Assembly (NCBI GenBank): GCA_026168455.1
Contig: CM047430.1
Location: 21,594,735-21,658,734 of the forward strand
Direction of reading: 5' to 3'
DNA length: 64,000 bases
Source of the DNA: Theocolax elegans
Taxonomy: Eukaryota > Arthropoda > Insecta > Hymenoptera > Cerocephalidae
Below the pieces are notes generated by a model, which searched no databases, was not told the origin of the DNA, and worked only from the letters and a program-made list of their open reading frames with translations. Shown here in pieces: positions 10,432-20,396 of this stretch (positions are counted from its first letter, which is position 1; each line of letters starts with the position of its first letter). The translations under genes were made by a program, and so were the position numbers.

Positions 10432-10857
10432 ATATTTGCATTTTACGTTCTTTTAACATCCAAACATTACCTTCAGTACAAAAAAGTTTCAATTCAATTA
10501 TTAAATTAGGTAAAGACAAAACAAATAAATTTGAACATACAAATATAGTGTATAAGTTCAGTTGTAAAAATTGCTCTGCTTCATATGTTGGTGAAACTAA
10601 ACGATCATTAAAAACCAGGATCAATGAACATAAAAAAACAAAAATTCAGAATCGGTAGTGAATCAACATGTAACGCTTTTTAAACACGAATTTGATTGGG
10701 ATGGTGTAAAAATTGTAGATAGCGAATGTAATTATAATAAGCGTCTTATTTCCGAGATGGTGCATATTAAACTTGATCGTAACAATATTAATAAGAAAGA
10801 TGATATAAAATTTTTAAATAACTCTTATTTACGAGTTCTAAGAAATTTAAATGCCTA
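10432..10857 (+). pseudogene. Penelope-like element, GIY-YIG endonuclease domain
   Basis: The plus strand encodes FEHTNIVYKFSCKNCSASYV, then GETKRSLKTRINEHKK. After a one-base frameshift in the A-run near 10633-10645 it continues with VVNQHVTLFKHEFDWDGVKI, and the tail reads FLNNSYLRVLRNLNA before a TAA. The CX2C inside the GIY-YIG module (SCKNC), the YVGET core, the Arg of KTRINEH and the His of the NQH box are what the endonuclease of canonical Penelope-like retroelements looks like. The RT domain is not attached; the 5' side is replaced by the MITE. Confidence 0.8.
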
Positions 10858-11085
10858 ACTGTCAACTCTAGACGCTGCTTGTGTTTACTTTCGCTACGTA
10901 TATAATAACACGGTAATGTACATGAATTTGATTGTATATCCAACCATTGGACGTATCGGTTTATCCGATTAAAGGTACATTAGTTTCTGTTTCTCTTGTC
11001 ACTCAGTATTTTACAGTGCGAAATTTTAATTTTCTGTATTTATTTTTAATAAAAAATAACTTTGTGAATTTCTTTTAATAAACAT

Positions 11086-11122
11086 CCTGAAGAGGTTAGC
11101 AGACCACGCCAACGAAACGTTG
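11086..11122 (+). ncRNA. Hammerhead-like motif downstream of the Penelope fragment
   Basis: About 230 bp after the endonuclease stop the sequence reads cctgaaga, then a 6 bp stem (gttagc ... gccaac, one mismatch) with a 7-base loop, then cgaaacgtt. Penelope-like elements carry hammerhead ribozyme motifs whose core is CUGAUGA - stem II - GAAA. Here the core base is A instead of U (ctgaaga), which would be expected to weaken or abolish cleavage. The position and architecture support a relic or non-catalytic version. Confidence 0.45.
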
Positions 11123-12519
11123 CCAAAAAATCTACGTTTAAGATTTTTTTTCCTTCGCCTCCGTCAGATCGAATTAATTTATTTTATTATCTATCACCAT
11201 GGAGAGCGATTATATTATTTACAATAAAATTTATATTTATTAATAAGAGACACATTTTATAAATATTATAGCGAAGAGCTTCTCCGGTATAAAACTTGTA
11301 TTTTACCTTCATATTTAACCTCTATTAATTAATTTTTCTCGTACTTGTAATCCATTTTATTCATTTATCTTGTTTATATTTTAATACTCATTATATTTTA
11401 TATTTAAAACTTAATATTGCACAATTCTTACATTTCGTTATAAATGCTGTTGATATGAAGATAGTGCCCCAAAGTTGACCAGGACCACACGCTCTACAGT
11501 ATTTTACTAAGTGTTTACTAACACACGAGTTTAAGCTTTGCGGTTGAGTGACGAAAACAGTGTAGTCAGATTTTATCATAGAGGTGCCATATGTGCGCAT
11601 GCGCGTTTTTCTGTACACCGCAGCTCCGTTCGCCACCAGAGATTAGTAGCTCTGTCGCCACTCGCGTAAGGGATAGTCCACATGGCAGTTATATATAATT
11701 TTTATTTCAGAAAAAACATGGTTAAAAAAAAGGAGTTGTAGGAAATCGCACTTATCAATAAAATTATTTTTATATTTATCATTTTTGTAGTCATTCAGTT
11801 GGCGTACTGCTTAGTAATTCAAGCGTTTTCCTAATTCCTATTAAGTATCAGAACAGACTTAACAATGCGTATTACTAATATTTAAATTATGAACACTTAC
11901 TAATATTTGTAAGTGTAAATACGTATTTTGTATAATCTTTAAGTTGACTAAGTTTATCTATATTCTTTTATATATAACTTACGTTTATTGATACTATACC
12001 ATTATTTTAACGAAAATGTACAAAAATATACAAAAATGTACGAAAATATATAAAAATATACGAATTGACCGAAATTCAACATTTATTTACAATTTCGTAT
12101 ATTAGTGTACATTTCAGTACGTTTTCGTACATTTATCATTTCCATTGGGGTTGGTGGATTTTAATACTTGATGATGTATTTTATCGATCTTCCCGAGTCA
12201 CAACAACACATTTAACCCATTTTTTCTTTTTGCACCCTTTTCTGACTTGGGAAATCGATAAAATTTATGATATTTTGACAGAAAAACGGATTCTTTTCTA
12301 ACGTTTTTATGGCTCTAGTATCAATAACAATCGAGGAACTTATAACGAATACAATCTTAATAACTTCCGGGGATAAATCACGATACTTGTTATATGTGCG
12401 ATCAAATTAATTTTAACACGAGTGTGAGTTGAATCACACGCGTGTCAAAATTATTAATTACGTCGTAATTATTAATTATATTTGAGCATTAAGGTGTTGT
12501 CGCGATTTTGTAGTGTTAA
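11123..12519. other. AT-rich stretch without recognisable genes
   Basis: No coding or repeat family is recognised. Short related phrases such as aaaatgtacaaaaatatac recur at 12015-12060, and a small hairpin (gtgtga ... tcacac) lies at about 12424-12441. The open frames found here are short and lack motifs. Confidence 0.4.
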
Positions 12520-12750
12520 AAAATAGACAATTGAATTGGAACCTTATCGAAAAACTATTTGAATTGGGCCCTTCTTAAAAAATAATTTGAATTGGAACCT
12601 TTTTAAAATAAAAATTTAAATTGGTCCCTTCTTAAAAAATAATTTAAATTTGAACTTTTTTAAAATATAAAATTGAATTGGACTCTTCTTCAAAAATAAT
12701 TTGAATTAAACTCTTCTTAAAAAATAATTTGAATTGGAACCTTCTTGCAC
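12520..12750. repeat. Degenerate tandem repeat of about 33 bp
   Basis: About seven copies of a unit of roughly 33 bp containing aatttgaattggaacc and cttcttaaaaaata. The units differ by a few substitutions and small indels. The array ends where a LINE 3' fragment starts. Confidence 0.7.
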
Positions 12751-12754
12751 TAAG

Positions 12755-13456
12755 GCGACGATATGCGATGGCTGTCGGTCGAGTATAGATGTTTGTATTT
12801 CATTGGATCATTGGCATTTAATGTTATTGCTCGTAATTCACCTCATTATCTTGCTGAACATTTCATTAAGATTGACCATTCAGGAAATCATCATCGATAT
12901 CCTTCTCGACTTCCTCCTAAACTCCTAATCTATCTTCCTTCACGTGCAGAATCGTTAAATAAGGTTTTTTGTTATAACTGCCTCTAAACTGTTAAATTCA
13001 TTCCAGTTCAATTCATTCATTCCATTTGACCCATCACTCATTGATCATTTCAAATCAACATTGTTTAAACATTTATTTAGCCTTCACTGTTCAGCCTGTG
13101 AAGACAGAGTTATGCGAGAAAACCTGATCCGTCCACAGATCGCTCATTCATAAGCGAATTAGGCTGTGTCATATTTTACTTTATGTTATTGCTATTATGG
13201 CATATCTGTCTTTTATTGTTGCTAACTGAATTTCGTGTTCATGCGATTTTTGCGTTTTTATTATATTGTTATTTTACTTTTTATATTTTAAATATTGTTT
13301 TTTATTAACTATAATTCAAAGTGAAGAATGTTCATATTTTGTGCAAATATGTTATTTATATTTTATTTTAATTAGTTCTATCGCAATTTTATATATTAGG
13401 TGTTAACTGGGTTTGTACCTCTATAAGCCCAATAAATATTTATCTATCTATCTATT
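12755..13456 (+). mobile_element. LINE 3' end (CR1/Jockey-like), 5'-truncated, with (ATCT)n tail
   Basis: The plus strand encodes the C-terminus of a LINE reverse transcriptase polyprotein: WLSVEYRCLYFIGSLAF, then SPHYLAEHFIKIDHSGNHH and RAESLNKVF. The 3' UTR closes with gtacctctataagcccaata and a short (ATCT)n run at 13438-13456. The same 3' region is present on the minus strand at 30094-30940, and the upstream RT of the same family at 26518-30000 ends in a matching LGWLLVE stretch. It is 5'-truncated, as is typical of LINE insertions. Confidence 0.75.
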
Positions 13457-13460
13457 TGTT

Positions 13461-13706
13461 TATAGCTGCCTGTCTGCTAGATTGGATTTTGGAATATAGA
13501 ATCTCTCTTTTCCGTGTTATTTGGTTATAGCTGCCTGTCTGTTAGATTGACCTTTAGAATATGTAATCAATCTTTTCCGAGCTATTGGATGTAGCTGCAT
13601 GTCTGCTAGATTGGCATTAAGAAAATTTAATCTCTATATCCCGGGTTATAAATTTTTTGTTTTCAGCTGCCTGTCTGCTAGATTGGATTATGGAATATTG
13701 AATGAT
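13461..13706. repeat. Four-copy tandem repeat around gctgcctgtctgctagattgg
   Basis: The phrase agctgcctgtctgctagatt recurs near 13463, 13528, 13591 and 13665 with spacings of about 63-74 bp; the spacer sequences are related but diverged. It starts directly at the LINE tail. Confidence 0.65.
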
Positions 13707-13709
13707 AGA

Positions 13710-14745
13710 TTGTAATAAGTGCCCATATCCCGAAGTACCTTAAAAATTCTCGAAATACTGGATTTCGTGGGTATTTTCAGAATGTGTATGATACTTCGGT
13801 TTATTGGCACTAATTACAAATTTTTATGAGTATTTCGGCAATTTTAAAGGTTTTTCGGGCATCTGTACTAGTTACACGGTTTCTTTAAGAATTTCACGAT
13901 GCTTAAGGAATTTTAGGATATTTGTACTAATAACTGGATATCTTGGTTATTTTGAGAATATTTAAGGTACTTCGGGATTTGGGCACTTTTTACAGGATTT
14001 TTTGGTAGTTTCGGTAACTTTTAAGGTATTTCGAGTTTATACACAAAGTACGTCGTGTTTTTAGGGCTTTCGGGATTTTTAAGCTCTTCTGACTTTTTAC
14101 ACATATAGCGTGATCGTTCAGAATTTTTCGAAATGTTTAAGGTTTTCGAGGGATATTTGCACTCATTACTGGATTTCTTGGGTAATTTCAGAATTTATAT
14201 GGTACTTCGGTATATTGGCATTAAGGGGACATCGGACTTAGAAAATGGTCATTCTTAATAATTTTTTATAAATAAAAAAATAATTTTTTTAAAAAATCCT
14301 GAACGCCATGCCTTATGCATGTTGTAAACAGTAAACTCAAAATTCTTCAGATTTTGAAATTTGTAATTTAATTCTAAATTTTGTGTTGAAAATTCATGCG
14401 TTTTTAGATAAAAAGTCACCGACCGAAAATTGTTTGTTCATTTATTATTAACAAATTTATTTTTTCTTTAATAAACAAAACGCCATGCCCTGGCTTTTGT
14501 TCTAAACTACATATATGAATTTTTTCAGATTTTTAATGCAATATTCCTAACATAATTCTTATGTTGAGTGGTATAGATCCCTGTAACTTGGATCTGACAT
14601 CCCGTAAATTACATAATTTTCTGAGTACTTCGGCAATTTTTAAGATGTTTCGGGCATCTGTACTAGGTACGTGGTTTTTTTGTGAATTTCGGGATGCTTA
14701 AGGAATTTTGGGATATCTGTACTAATAACTGGATTGCTTGAATGA
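13710..14745. repeat. Highly degenerate satellite-like repeat, interrupted by a possible MITE
   Basis: Phrases such as tttaaggtacttcgggat, tttgtactaataactggat and gtatttcggcaatttt recur in the same order through this stretch at intervals of roughly 100-140 bp. This fits an old, strongly diverged tandem array. A different, AT-rich segment (14221-14605) interrupts it; its ends (ggggacatcggactta and, reversed, gggatgtcagatccaag) are loosely inverted, suggesting a decayed MITE that may have used a TTAA target. Confidence 0.45.
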
Positions 14746-14788
14746 ATAATTGCATAACCGTTGACTTGTTGTCTTGAGAGGAACCGCG

Positions 14789-15247
14789 AATAACCTCCGG
14801 TGGTTACACTTCGTTGCGAGACCTCACGTGGCCTTTTCTTGTTTTGTTATTGGTTTATTAATATATTCCTTGTTATCTCTCTTTCTTTAAGTAACAAATA
14901 ATTTTATAGACAATTAATTAATACAATGCGAGTTAGATTAATAATTACCGGCGTCTATTATTCCCGGTATCCTGAATACCACCCTCTCCGTTTGAGGAGC
15001 GGCAAAGTTAAATTTACCGCAAATTCATCCCTCTTTTTTGTCGGTCCTTTTCAGCACGCAACATCTGCAGCTGAATAAATACTCGATATCGGCAAATGAT
15101 CTTGCGGTTGTAATGGAAATCGCAACGGTAGGTCGTGCGCGGGATCTGAGCACCGCCTTTTGGGTATCGCCTAGGAAGTCTAACTAGGCAGTCCCGTAGC
15201 AACTACTTCCTTAACCCATACCTACGCGAGAAGTGTACCTCGTTACA
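14789..15247 (+). mobile_element. Diverged LTR related to the LTR of the 35-54 kb array
   Basis: This 459 bp block aligns from end to end with the 450 bp LTR at 35398-35847: it opens with aataacctccggtggttaca, carries accggcgtctattattcccg, gcaacggtaggtcgtgcgcg and aactaggcagt, and closes with cctcgttaca. It is clearly older than the array LTRs. It has no primer-binding site on its right, so it is a solo LTR or a 3' LTR. Its independent occurrence is the main reason for placing the LTR start of this family at the GTAAC motif. Confidence 0.75.
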
Positions 15248-15890
15248 AAAGGCAATATATGTGGACGCAGACGATCGCTCACTCGAGCTTGCTGCGAGCG
15301 CAGCACTTTCATTGCTCGAGTGATTCCCACCCCCATACCCACGCACCTCCATTGGTGTCTGCTCTTGGCTAGTTACGCAAGGTATTCGACCGCATGCACA
15401 CCCGTGCGCTAGCCCCGCTGACGTCTTCTGCTGAGCACGTGTGACGATTGAGGTTAGAACGCCGCCTAGAATACAAGTCCTGTGTATATATTGCGCGTTG
15501 TGCATGTTTAGAACATCACAAATAGCCCCTTCCTAAATGAAATATCCTGGGTGTCCTTAGCTTTACTACAAATTTTACATAAACTATTTTTAATAAATAA
15601 AACAAAATTCACCCCAATTATATTCTCTATTCATCAATATGACTCTTCTAATGAACGATTCGTTCGCAAAACTGCTTTTTCCCTCGCGTGGACACGAGTT
15701 GCACACTTAAAGTTTTATTTATTTATTACTAACTACGACCATTTTGGAATAAATAAAAATAGTAATAGTAAAATAAAACAAAATATTAAATTTGAATTAT
15801 ATTATTATACGTATTCCCTCTTTCTTCCGGCATATCCACCTCTATTACAGACAGTTCTCTTCTAAATATTTATATCTTAATCCTAGGGGT
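15248..15890. other. Unassigned stretch, GC-rich then AT-rich
   Basis: 15248-15530 is GC-rich and contains two complementary phrases (cactcgagcttgctgcg and attgctcgagtg) but no family I recognise. 15530-15890 is AT-rich. No convincing coding region is seen in either. Confidence 0.3.
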
Positions 15891-16640
15891 TATTCTTTAC
15901 TTTGTACACTATTTATAACAGTGATTTATCTTCTCTCTTCTTTTGTGACATACATCTATGCGGCTGAATAAAACGTTTTGACTTGGTGATATAGGATTTC
16001 GCGATTTTCTGGCTGTTTACTTCACCATTACCCAACACATCCACTGTGGGGGACAACACTTCTACGATATCGAACGGTCCTTCATATTTAGGTGAGTTTG
16101 GCAGAATATTTATTCGCGTTTGATAACGTATGTATACGTCTAAATATTAAACTACCGACGGTAAAACTGACATCTCTACGTCCCTTATTATACCCCCAAT
16201 TCCGATGATCTCCACCGACAAAGGATTAGCTTGGGGAAAGTATGGAGGCGTCATGACGTGTTTTACCTCATACTCCGCTGAGGTAGCGTTTAACACCTTA
16301 TTGTCGAATTCGCGGCCATTATTTGAGAAAGCTATATACCACTCCTCTTCTATGTATCACGTTAAAGTCCCATTGCTGTATCTTTACTGCCCATCTGACA
16401 AGACGGACGGTTGGGTGTTTGAGATTCTGCAGTCATCGAAGGGCACTAGGTCGTATAGTTTTCTTCGGCCGGCGTTAACACCCGACTGATATATACTATT
16501 GGATATTTTCCATCTTCCTTCTCCTCCGTGAGGACGGCTCCCAAGGCAAAATTACTGGCGTAGCACTGAGAGTATCGAAAGCCTTTTGTTACTTGTCTCT
16601 CTACATCCACTCTTCGCTTGATGAACAAATTTTAAGGGAG
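15890..16640 (-). pseudogene. Gypsy pol relic: RNase H, integrase core and C-terminus
   Basis: On the minus strand, 16628-16440 encodes CYASNFALGAVLTEEKEDG and YISRVLTPAEENYTT, the start of a Gypsy RNase H (the usual catalytic DAS is here YAS). Below it LKHPTVRLVRWAVKI marks the RNase H end. At about 16340-16210 another frame gives NNGREFDNK and TPPYFPQANPL, the second Asp region of the integrase core (the usual SDNG is altered) and the stretch before the Glu. 16200-15950 gives KYEGPFDIVEVLSPTVDVL, the GPY/F module of the integrase C-terminus. The integrase N-terminus and part of the core are deleted. It probably belongs with the gag-RT relic at 20400-21850. Confidence 0.75.
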
Positions 16641-16986
16641 TATCCTGATTTAGAACGTTCAAAAAATTGATTTTTTTATGCATAAGAACATATATCCGAA
16701 GTTATAGAGTTGGATTCGTAGTATTTCCGAAGACAGCACTAAACGTAACGGGGCATCGAGCAAGTGCCAGTGCTCGGTCACACTGAAACGCGCGCGCTCC
16801 TCCCCTCGTCTCTAAACTCGAAACTATATACCTGAAAAGGTGCAGCAGCTGTTCGAAATAATATTTTGCTTTCATAGAAGCGTCTTTTGAACCTTAGTAT
16901 GTGTCATCGGTATATAATCTGTGTGTACCTGCTTCCTATAGAGCTGTTTGTGGCGTAACGTTTAGTTCTGCTCTGACTATTGACGA
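16641..16986. other. Upstream region of the Mutator-type gene fragment
   Basis: A non-repetitive stretch between the Gypsy relic and the Met of the next gene. It may contain its promoter and leader; there is an inverted phrase pair gagcaagtgccag and gtgctcggtcac near 16758-16783 but no clear TATA box. Confidence 0.3.
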
Positions 16987-17739
16987 GTGCGCTTCAATAT
17001 AATCATGTCTAGTTATCCGAAAAGTGACAAATCGAGTAGTAATCGTGCTGCAAAACCACGGAAACGAAAATTTCATGGTAATCAATTCACAACAGAATCA
17101 GACGATACAGAGTGCAACACAAGTAGTACTGAGAGAATATTAGCCACCGCTAGCAACGAGAACATCGTTGTGCATCCAACTTACTGCTATCGAATAATCG
17201 AGTTTGTCACAGTATTTTTTGTAATTTCTGATATCGTAATTTGCAGATCTTGCAAACAAAATATACAATTTTCAGAGAGCGGACATCGAGGCTTAGGTTT
17301 CAAAATTGTATTATCGTGTATGTGTGGTCATAGAGAAATATATTCAGGGCCGTTTATAAACACTGGATTCGAAATAAATAGACGAATTGTTTTTGTTATG
17401 AGGCTTTTCGGTGTTGGACGAGAAGGTATCAATGTGTTTTGTCGACTTATGGATATATGTCAAGGTTTAGCAAAATCAACGTATGATCAAATTGTGCAGC
17501 ATTTATATACAGCGTCAAAATCAATGTTCAAAAGCGTTTGTGAAAAAGCTGTCAAAGAAGAGAAAGAAAAAAATATAGAACATGATAGATCTGCTGACTG
17601 TTCGAAAGTTTCTGGCGATGGATCCTGGAAAAAACGAGGTTTTACTTCATTGTTTGGTGTTACAACGCTCATTACATATTACTCTGGCAAAGTAGTCGAC
17701 CTTATTGTAAAAAGTGCATAATGTCATTCATGATGTGTC
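16987..17739 (+). pseudogene. Mutator-like transposase, N-terminal part, truncated
   Basis: The open frame of 244 codons has a basic Ser/Lys N-terminus, a CRSCKQNIQF zinc-ribbon-like pair, CMCGHREIYSGP, the helix-rich INRRIVFVMRLFGVGREGIN stretch and the GDGSWKKRGFTSLFGV motif. This order is that of the insect proteins annotated with a Mutator-like transposase domain; the Asp of DGSW is a likely catalytic residue. The frame stops at a TAA (17719-17721) that sits just before a codon for Cys, and the reading continues with CHS, so the stop looks like a point mutation of a Tyr codon. The rest of the gene is missing: an R1-clade LINE fragment begins within 20 bp. An alternative start is the second Met, seven codons in (MSSYPKSDK). 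Confidence 0.7.
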
Positions 17740-19003
17740 CGTCGGCATCTCCATTTGGAGAAGACTGTCATATAGTATGTTCCAAAAGTCTGACCCCAGA
17801 ATGGAAACCTGGGCGACACCTGCAGTTTTTCGTCTGTCTTTTCGTCCGCCAGTGGTCTCGTAAGTAAGACGTCCGTCCCTCAAGTAGTCCCTCAGAACCC
17901 AGAGAAGGTAGTCGGGCACCCGGAATGCTGTTACCAGCACTTCCAGGATATACACCCACCTCGCCTAATTGAAGGCGTTCCTAACGTCCAGCGTAGCCAG
18001 TAAAACTAGTGGCCTGGTCGCAAGCCACGTAACGTTATGTTAGTCAAAGTTGTCCCTAACGAGGGTTATCGCTCCGATTGTAGAGCGCCCTTTTCGGATC
18101 CTGTACTGTCAGTCCGATAAGTCCCCTGCGCCTTTTATTGACTGCAGAAGCCTTGGCCGAAGCATTAGTTCCTACAGTTTTCCGGTCGTGTTAAGTAGGC
18201 TCAAGGGCCTGTAGGATGACGGGTTCTCAGGGTCCCCCATATTTTTACTAATGAAGACAAACTGTGCTTACTAAAAACGCCCTCCACCAGTCACTCGTTG
18301 AACGTGTCGAGGAGCACCAACGGTCTTCGCGAAACGACGAAACGTAAGATTTCCGACGGCACACAGACAGGGCCCGGTGCCTTGTTAGGTTTCAACGAGT
18401 TTGCAGCTCTGGCGAGCTCCGCATTCGTGAAAAGAGGACATTCTCCATTTGGACGTTCAACGGTTTCCTCCCTCCTCACAGGATGAGTTGGAAAGAGACC
18501 GACGACAATCTTGTCCATCGCTTCTACGTCCTTAGTTATCGACGGAACCCGTCTCCCCAGTTGGCGAGTCACGATCTTTTATCCCGCGCCCCAGGGATCC
18601 GAGTCCACCTTGTCCGTCAGTCTTTGCCAGCACTCTTTTTTGCAGTTATTTATGGCGTTCCGCAAGCGCCTCCTACTCTGTATGTATTCTTCGATAAGAT
18701 TTAATGCGGTTTGTCGGTCGCGAGCCCGTTGGGCCTTCCGTCTGAGTGCTAGGCAAATACGTCGGATGTCCGCGTTCTCGGCTCTCCACCAGTATGTCTC
18801 TCGTTTATTGCGTGCGTAACCTTTTCGCGGCATAGAGGCTTTACACAATTGTCGAAGAAACTGTGTTGTTTCCCCGACAAGCGCTTCAGCCCTGTCGCGA
18901 TTAATTGTTCCACGAGGTTCCACCTTTGACAGTGGTTCCCCGCATGTCATATGTCTGTCGAGTTTGTCTAGGTCTAGACGTTTCATGTTCCAACTTCCAG
19001 TCG

Positions 19004-19420
19004 TCAGCGTCTGTTCGTCTCGGGCATCCCCCACACGACCGCGCGCGCGTTAAAGTCTCCCGCCACGATTTTGTTTCCGGGGATGTCTCTCACGGCGTCT
19101 TCGAGAGTATCCAGCTTCTCCGCATAATCGAGGTCGCTATAATTCGAGCTAAGGTAGACGCTGACGTAAATGTCATCGCCCACAGTTGCCCAAACGTAGC
19201 TCTCCCCGGATCCGCGCGCGATGATAGGCGTTGCCCATTCCCCGCGCACACATAATGCCACTGTACTCGTGCTGCTAGCGAACCAGTTCGACGGTGTTAA
19301 ATACCGGTACTGTTCGCTGATGACGAGGATGTTTGCGTCCAGTTCCACCGCAATCTGAGGGAGCAGCGCGTGTGCCACGCTACTTCGATTCATATTGCAT
19401 TGGAGAACAGTTACCGGCAT
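19004..19420 (-). pseudogene. APE-type endonuclease domain of the R1-clade LINE
   Basis: The frame begins MPVTVLQCNMNRSSVAHALL, the typical start of R1-clade ORF2 (LQCNLNRSxxAxxLL). It continues with ISEQYR (catalytic Glu region) and AGDFNARAVVWG (the GDFNA motif with the catalytic Asp/Asn). It stops before the SDHxxI motif, so it is incomplete. Confidence 0.8.
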
Positions 19421-19445
19421 TTTATTGTCTTCATCTTCGTCGTCG

Positions 19446-20219
19446 TCAGTGCTGCTTTAAATGGTACACATGCACCCGAACCAGCAACGTGTGCGAGACA
19501 TTTGTTGTCCTTTTTAGGGAAGAGGAAGCACTCAGTTGTGTTCTTGCACGCCCGTGCGTCGTGCCCCTCTCGGCCGCATCGCCAGTAGCATCGGTGTCTG
19601 TCCGGTTCTTTGCAGTCATTTTAAAATGCCCATATCCGAGGCATTTGTGGCACCTAGGTACACAAAGCCTAGGTCTCACGCGGCAGTTAACCCAACCTAT
19701 ATTTATTATTTCTTTTTTAAGGATCGCGGTCGCGTCCCTCGCGTCAAAATCACATACCGCAAGAGCCAAGTCTCGGGCGTTAGACCCAAGAATGTGTACT
19801 CTTTGTTCTACGTTGTTCCCGAGTTCGCGGTTAATGGCGTCCCTAACGTCGTTTTCTGCTGTTACACTGTCCAGGTCGAAAAACTCTAGCGTTGCCATAA
19901 TTGTCAAGTCCTTAACTGGGCTCTTTCTCCGAGGGCGACCTCTAAGGTCTGTTGGAAATCTTGCCGTAACGCTGTCGTTTCGTAACCTGCTTGCAGAAGC
20001 AAGACTCAGCATCTGTAACGACGGCTGCTGTTGGGAGTTTTCTTTCGAGGATCCCACCTCTGACGTGTTCATAGAACTAAGCGATTTGTGGCCTCCTCCT
20101 AAATCCATGATGCCAGCGCCGGCCACCGGGGCTTTCACTCGATTGGAACCGACGGCGGGATTTTCTTCTAGTTTGGAGCTACTCGCTTGGGGTAGTAGGT
20201 GTTCAACTCGTTTGCTCAT
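19446..20219 (-). pseudogene. LINE ORF1 (Gag-like, CCHC zinc knuckles), frameshifted
   Basis: The first 150 residues are Ser-rich. The middle shows DARDLALAVCDFDARD-like central-domain sequence, and CVPRCHKCLGYGHFKMT is the first CCHC knuckle with its last Cys lost to a frameshift. In another frame the following bases give RCYWRCGREGHDARACKN and CFLFPKK, the second knuckle and the third Cys group usual in R1-clade ORF1. So at least one indel lies near 19610. Confidence 0.75.
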
Positions 20220-20396
20220 AATTCTTCTTGAACTGTTTGGTCCCGCGGAGGTTATTTTATTTCACCTCTACCCTTCACGCAAGAGTGACGGGGATTCCCC
20301 CATCCGCCACCCAGGGACGTGCTGCATACGGGGATAGGATACCCCGGGCGGATTATTATTATTACTATTATTATTATTGTTATTATACTAATTTAT

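Larger units (their letters stand above)
17735..20337 (-). mobile_element. R1-clade LINE, truncated inside the RT
   Basis: The minus strand holds ORF1 (20219-19446), an endonuclease (19420-19004), the linker region (19034-18291) and part of the RT. The RT is readable as FRVPDYLLWVLRDYLRDGRL, then a damaged GVPQGSVLGP box (GVAQVSILGSDFWNILYD), and it ends at MEMPTDTS just before the catalytic YADD would come. Truncation at the 3' side of a LINE is unusual and implies a later deletion or insertion at 17735-17740. The 5' side is followed by a (TTA)n stretch at 20352-20395. Confidence 0.8.

Noticed and set aside
11391..11636. Minus-strand 81-codon frame with several Cys
   Set aside because: No recognisable spacing or family, and no splice or promoter context.
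12424..12476. Small palindromes as regulatory sites
   Set aside because: Short and isolated in AT-rich DNA, with no gene nearby to regulate.
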